64,000 nt of DNA. It comes from Vicingus serpentipes. Lineage in GTDB: Bacteria; Bacteroidota; Bacteroidia; Flavobacteriales_E; Vicingaceae. Below are positions 62,612 through 64,000 of this stretch, in pieces; positions within the stretch are counted from its first letter, which is position 1; each line of letters starts with the position of its first letter. A model generated the notes under the pieces. It was not told the DNA's origin. It searched no databases and worked only from the letters and a program-made list of their open reading frames with translations. The stretch lies in NCBI RefSeq assembly GCF_007993035.1, contig NZ_VOOS01000004.1, positions 248,001 to 312,000 on the forward strand, given 5' to 3'. A program made the translations under genes and the position numbers.

Positions 62612-63619
62612 ATGAGTAAATATAAAACACTACAAGAGCTAATTGCTATCGATTCTCCATCGGGTTATACTGATAACGCAAGTAAATATATTTTTGATTT
62701 ATTAACGAGTTATGGGTATTCTCCAGAATATACTAATAAAGGAGCTGTAAAATGTGCTTTGGGAGCAAATCCAAAAGTGGCTATTGCTGGGCATGTTGAC
62801 ACTTTGGGAGCTATTGTTTCTGGAATTAAAGCTGACGGAACGCTTTCTTTTTCATTGTTAGGAGGACTTTCATTAACTGGAGCAGAAGGAGAATATGTTA
62901 AAATTATTACACATGAAGGAAAAACTTATACCGGAACTATTTTAATTAATAACCCATCGGTACACGCGAATAACGAAAAAGAAAAAACGCAACGAAGCAT
63001 AAAAAGCATGCACATTAGAGTGGATGAAGAAGTTTATACCAAAGAAGATGTAGAAAAATTAGGAATTGGAGTTGGCGATATTATTTGTGTAGATGTAAAA
63101 TATCAGGAATTAGCTAGTGGATTTATCAAATCTCGATTTTTAGATAATAAAGCAGGTTGTTATGTGTTGTTTGAATTGGCTAGAAGATTAAAAGAACAAG
63201 GTAAAGAAGCACCTGTAGAAATTTTCTTTAGCAATTATGAAGAAGTTGGGCATGGTGGAACAGTTGGTTATTCTGATAGTATTGAAGAATTGTTAGTAAT
63301 TGACATGGGTGTGTTGGGGGATGATTGTGAAGGAAACGAAGTAAGTTGTTCTATTTGTGCTAAAGATAGTTCAGGACCTTACGATTACAATTTTAGAAAA
63401 CGATTAGTTGATTTGGCTCAAAAAAATAACATTCCATACAAAGTAGATGTTTATCCTTTTTATGGCTCAGATGGCTCAGCGGCTTTACGTGCTGGTAACG
63501 ATTTTAGAGTTGGGTTAATTGGAATGGGGGTTGCTGCCTCACACGGAACAGAACGTACACACATTAAAGGTATTGAAGCAACCATTGATTTATGTTTGGC
63601 TTATATCAATGAAATGTAG
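62612..63619 (+). CDS. M42-family metallopeptidase
   Basis: A 335-residue M42 (glutamyl aminopeptidase/endoglucanase M-like) two-metal peptidase that cleaves N-terminal residues from peptides. Metal ligands and catalytic residues are in Ala-Gly-His61-Val-Asp, Asp-Asn-Lys-Ala-Gly, Tyr-Glu-Glu-Val-Gly-His-Gly-Gly and Ile-Asp-Met-Gly. A C-terminal His lies in Ser-His-Gly-Thr-Glu-Arg-Thr-His. No signal peptide. I start it at the ATG at 62612 (Met-Ser-Lys-Tyr-Lys); an in-frame TTG at 62588 would add eight residues. The next, incomplete gene starts 12 bp downstream. Confidence 0.93.
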   Translation: MSKYKTLQELIAIDSPSGYTDNASKYIFDLLTSYGYSPEYTNKGAVKCALGANPKVAIAGHVDTLGAIVSGIKADGTLSFSLLGGLSLTGAEGEYVKIITHEGKTYTGTILINNPSVHANNEKEKTQRSIKSMHIRVDEEVYTKEDVEKLGIGVGDIICVDVKYQELASGFIKSRFLDNKAGCYVLFELARRLKEQGKEAPVEIFFSNYEEVGHGGTVGYSDSIEELLVIDMGVLGDDCEGNEVSCSICAKDSSGPYDYNFRKRLVDLAQKNNIPYKVDVYPFYGSDGSAALRAGNDFRVGLIGMGVAASHGTERTHIKGIEATIDLCLAYINEM

Positions 63620-63631
63620 TATTTTAATGAT

Positions 63632-64000
63632 TTGAAAAAACTGTTTCCCATACTCCTAATTGTCATCCTGAGTTTATCGAAGGATAGACAATGTGTTGCT
63701 CAAAATTTTAGTCCAGAAGAGCAACACCAAATAGATAGTTTAAATGCAATTATCAATAACCCAAATAGTCATGATACCTCTATAGCCGGTGCTTATGTTG
63801 GATTAAGTGAAATCTTGTATATATCAAATATTGACACTTTAAATGTCTTATGTAACAAATCAAAAAAAATAGCAGAATCAGGACTAAAAAAGAGTGATTT
63901 ACACCCACAGATTGTTCAATCGTATAAAAAATCTTTAGCTAGATCAGTTACAAACATCGCTTACACATATGTTTTAAGTGGAGAAATTGAAAGAGCATTA
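63632..64000 (+). CDS. Start of a secreted protein, probably with TPR-like helices (partial)
   Basis: An open frame runs from a TTG codon at 63632 to the window end (123 codons); no ATG lies in frame nearby and a stop codon precedes it at 63617. The N-terminus reads as a signal peptide: two Lys, a hydrophobic stretch, then Lys-Asp-Arg-Gln-Cys-Val-Ala-Gln. The charged residues between core and cleavage site come from a dispersed repeat (63659-63692) that lies inside the coding sequence. The mature part is helical, with patterns such as Ala-Tyr-Val-Gly-Leu-Ser-Glu and Asn-Ile-Ala-Tyr-Thr-Tyr that resemble tetratricopeptide repeats. Many such Bacteroidota proteins continue into a histidine kinase or cyclase, but that part is outside the window. 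Confidence 0.7.
   Translation, partial: MKKLFPILLIVILSLSKDRQCVAQNFSPEEQHQIDSLNAIINNPNSHDTSIAGAYVGLSEILYISNIDTLNVLCNKSKKIAESGLKKSDLHPQIVQSYKKSLARSVTNIAYTYVLSGEIERAL
63659..63692. repeat. Dispersed REP-like inverted repeat (ATCCT...AGGAT type)
   Basis: ATTGTC-ATCCT (63659-63669) is the reverse complement of AGGAT-a-GACAAT (63681-63692) with one bulged base; the loop is GAGTTTATCGA. The core CATCCTGAG...CGAAGGAT is a repeat I recognise from many Bacteroidota genomes, where it is usually intergenic. Here it falls within the signal-peptide coding part of the gene at 63632. Confidence 0.75.

Overview
The window is AT-rich DNA from a member of the Bacteroidota, most likely the order Flavobacteriales. 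The evidence is direct: type IX secretion sorting domains of both classes, a gliding-motility-type C-terminal domain, -7 promoter elements of the TAnnTTTG type, almost no Shine-Dalgarno sequences, a TonB receptor with a carboxypeptidase-regulatory-like domain, DUF4175, a CCDC81-like HU/SPOR protein and a futalosine-pathway menaquinone enzyme. No rRNA, tRNA, CRISPR array, phage or insertion sequence was seen, and no gene-free stretch exceeds 300 bases. Two parS-like sites flank mnmG (gidA), so the region may be origin-proximal.

Layout. 1-3894: a TonB receptor (cut by the window edge) and a beta-solenoid lipoprotein on the minus strand, diverging from a PhoB/PhoR-like two-component pair; hexamers with 11-12 bp spacing lie in the shared promoter region. 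3921-11844: two LPS-type glycosyltransferases, DUF4175, an RsbW-like ATPase, ybeY and mnmG. 12074-18895: a tightly packed six-gene plus-strand operon (GT2, small lipoprotein, MBOAT/AlgI, AlgJ-like SGNH protein, GT-C-like membrane protein, second AlgJ-like protein), presumably making or O-acetylating a surface polysaccharide. 18911-27496: a convergent minus-strand group (pepA, pdxA, CotH/beta-helix/lamin-tail lipoprotein, second CotH protein, unknown secreted protein). 27569-43079: mostly housekeeping (mqnC, ribE, metF, lepA, dprA, kdsB, mgtE, rsmA) with a large secreted protein, an M23 peptidase, an HU/SPOR protein and a VWA protein. 43188-46666: the sdhCAB operon. 46737-51006: a tandem pair of secreted M43 metalloproteases. 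51184-64000: an OmpA-type lipoprotein, fabD, a second two-component pair, an AddB-like nuclease, a lamin-tail surface protein, asd, an M42 peptidase and the start of a secreted protein.

The most unusual feature is a short C-terminal module of about 40 residues (consensus: Asn-x-x-Trp, then a helix ending Ala-x-x-Arg-Gly, a turn with Ser, and a second helix with Met-Leu and Ala). It is shared by five otherwise mostly unrelated cell-envelope proteins in the two convergent polysaccharide/CotH operons: twice in the small lipoprotein, and once at the extreme C-terminus of both AlgJ-like proteins, the GT-C-like protein and one CotH protein. I do not recognise it as a named domain. By topology every copy should lie outside the cytoplasm, so it looks like a docking tag that gathers these proteins into one assembly. 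The plus-strand operon is preceded by a perfect 15-bp inverted repeat that encloses a promoter-like element and overlaps the first start codon.
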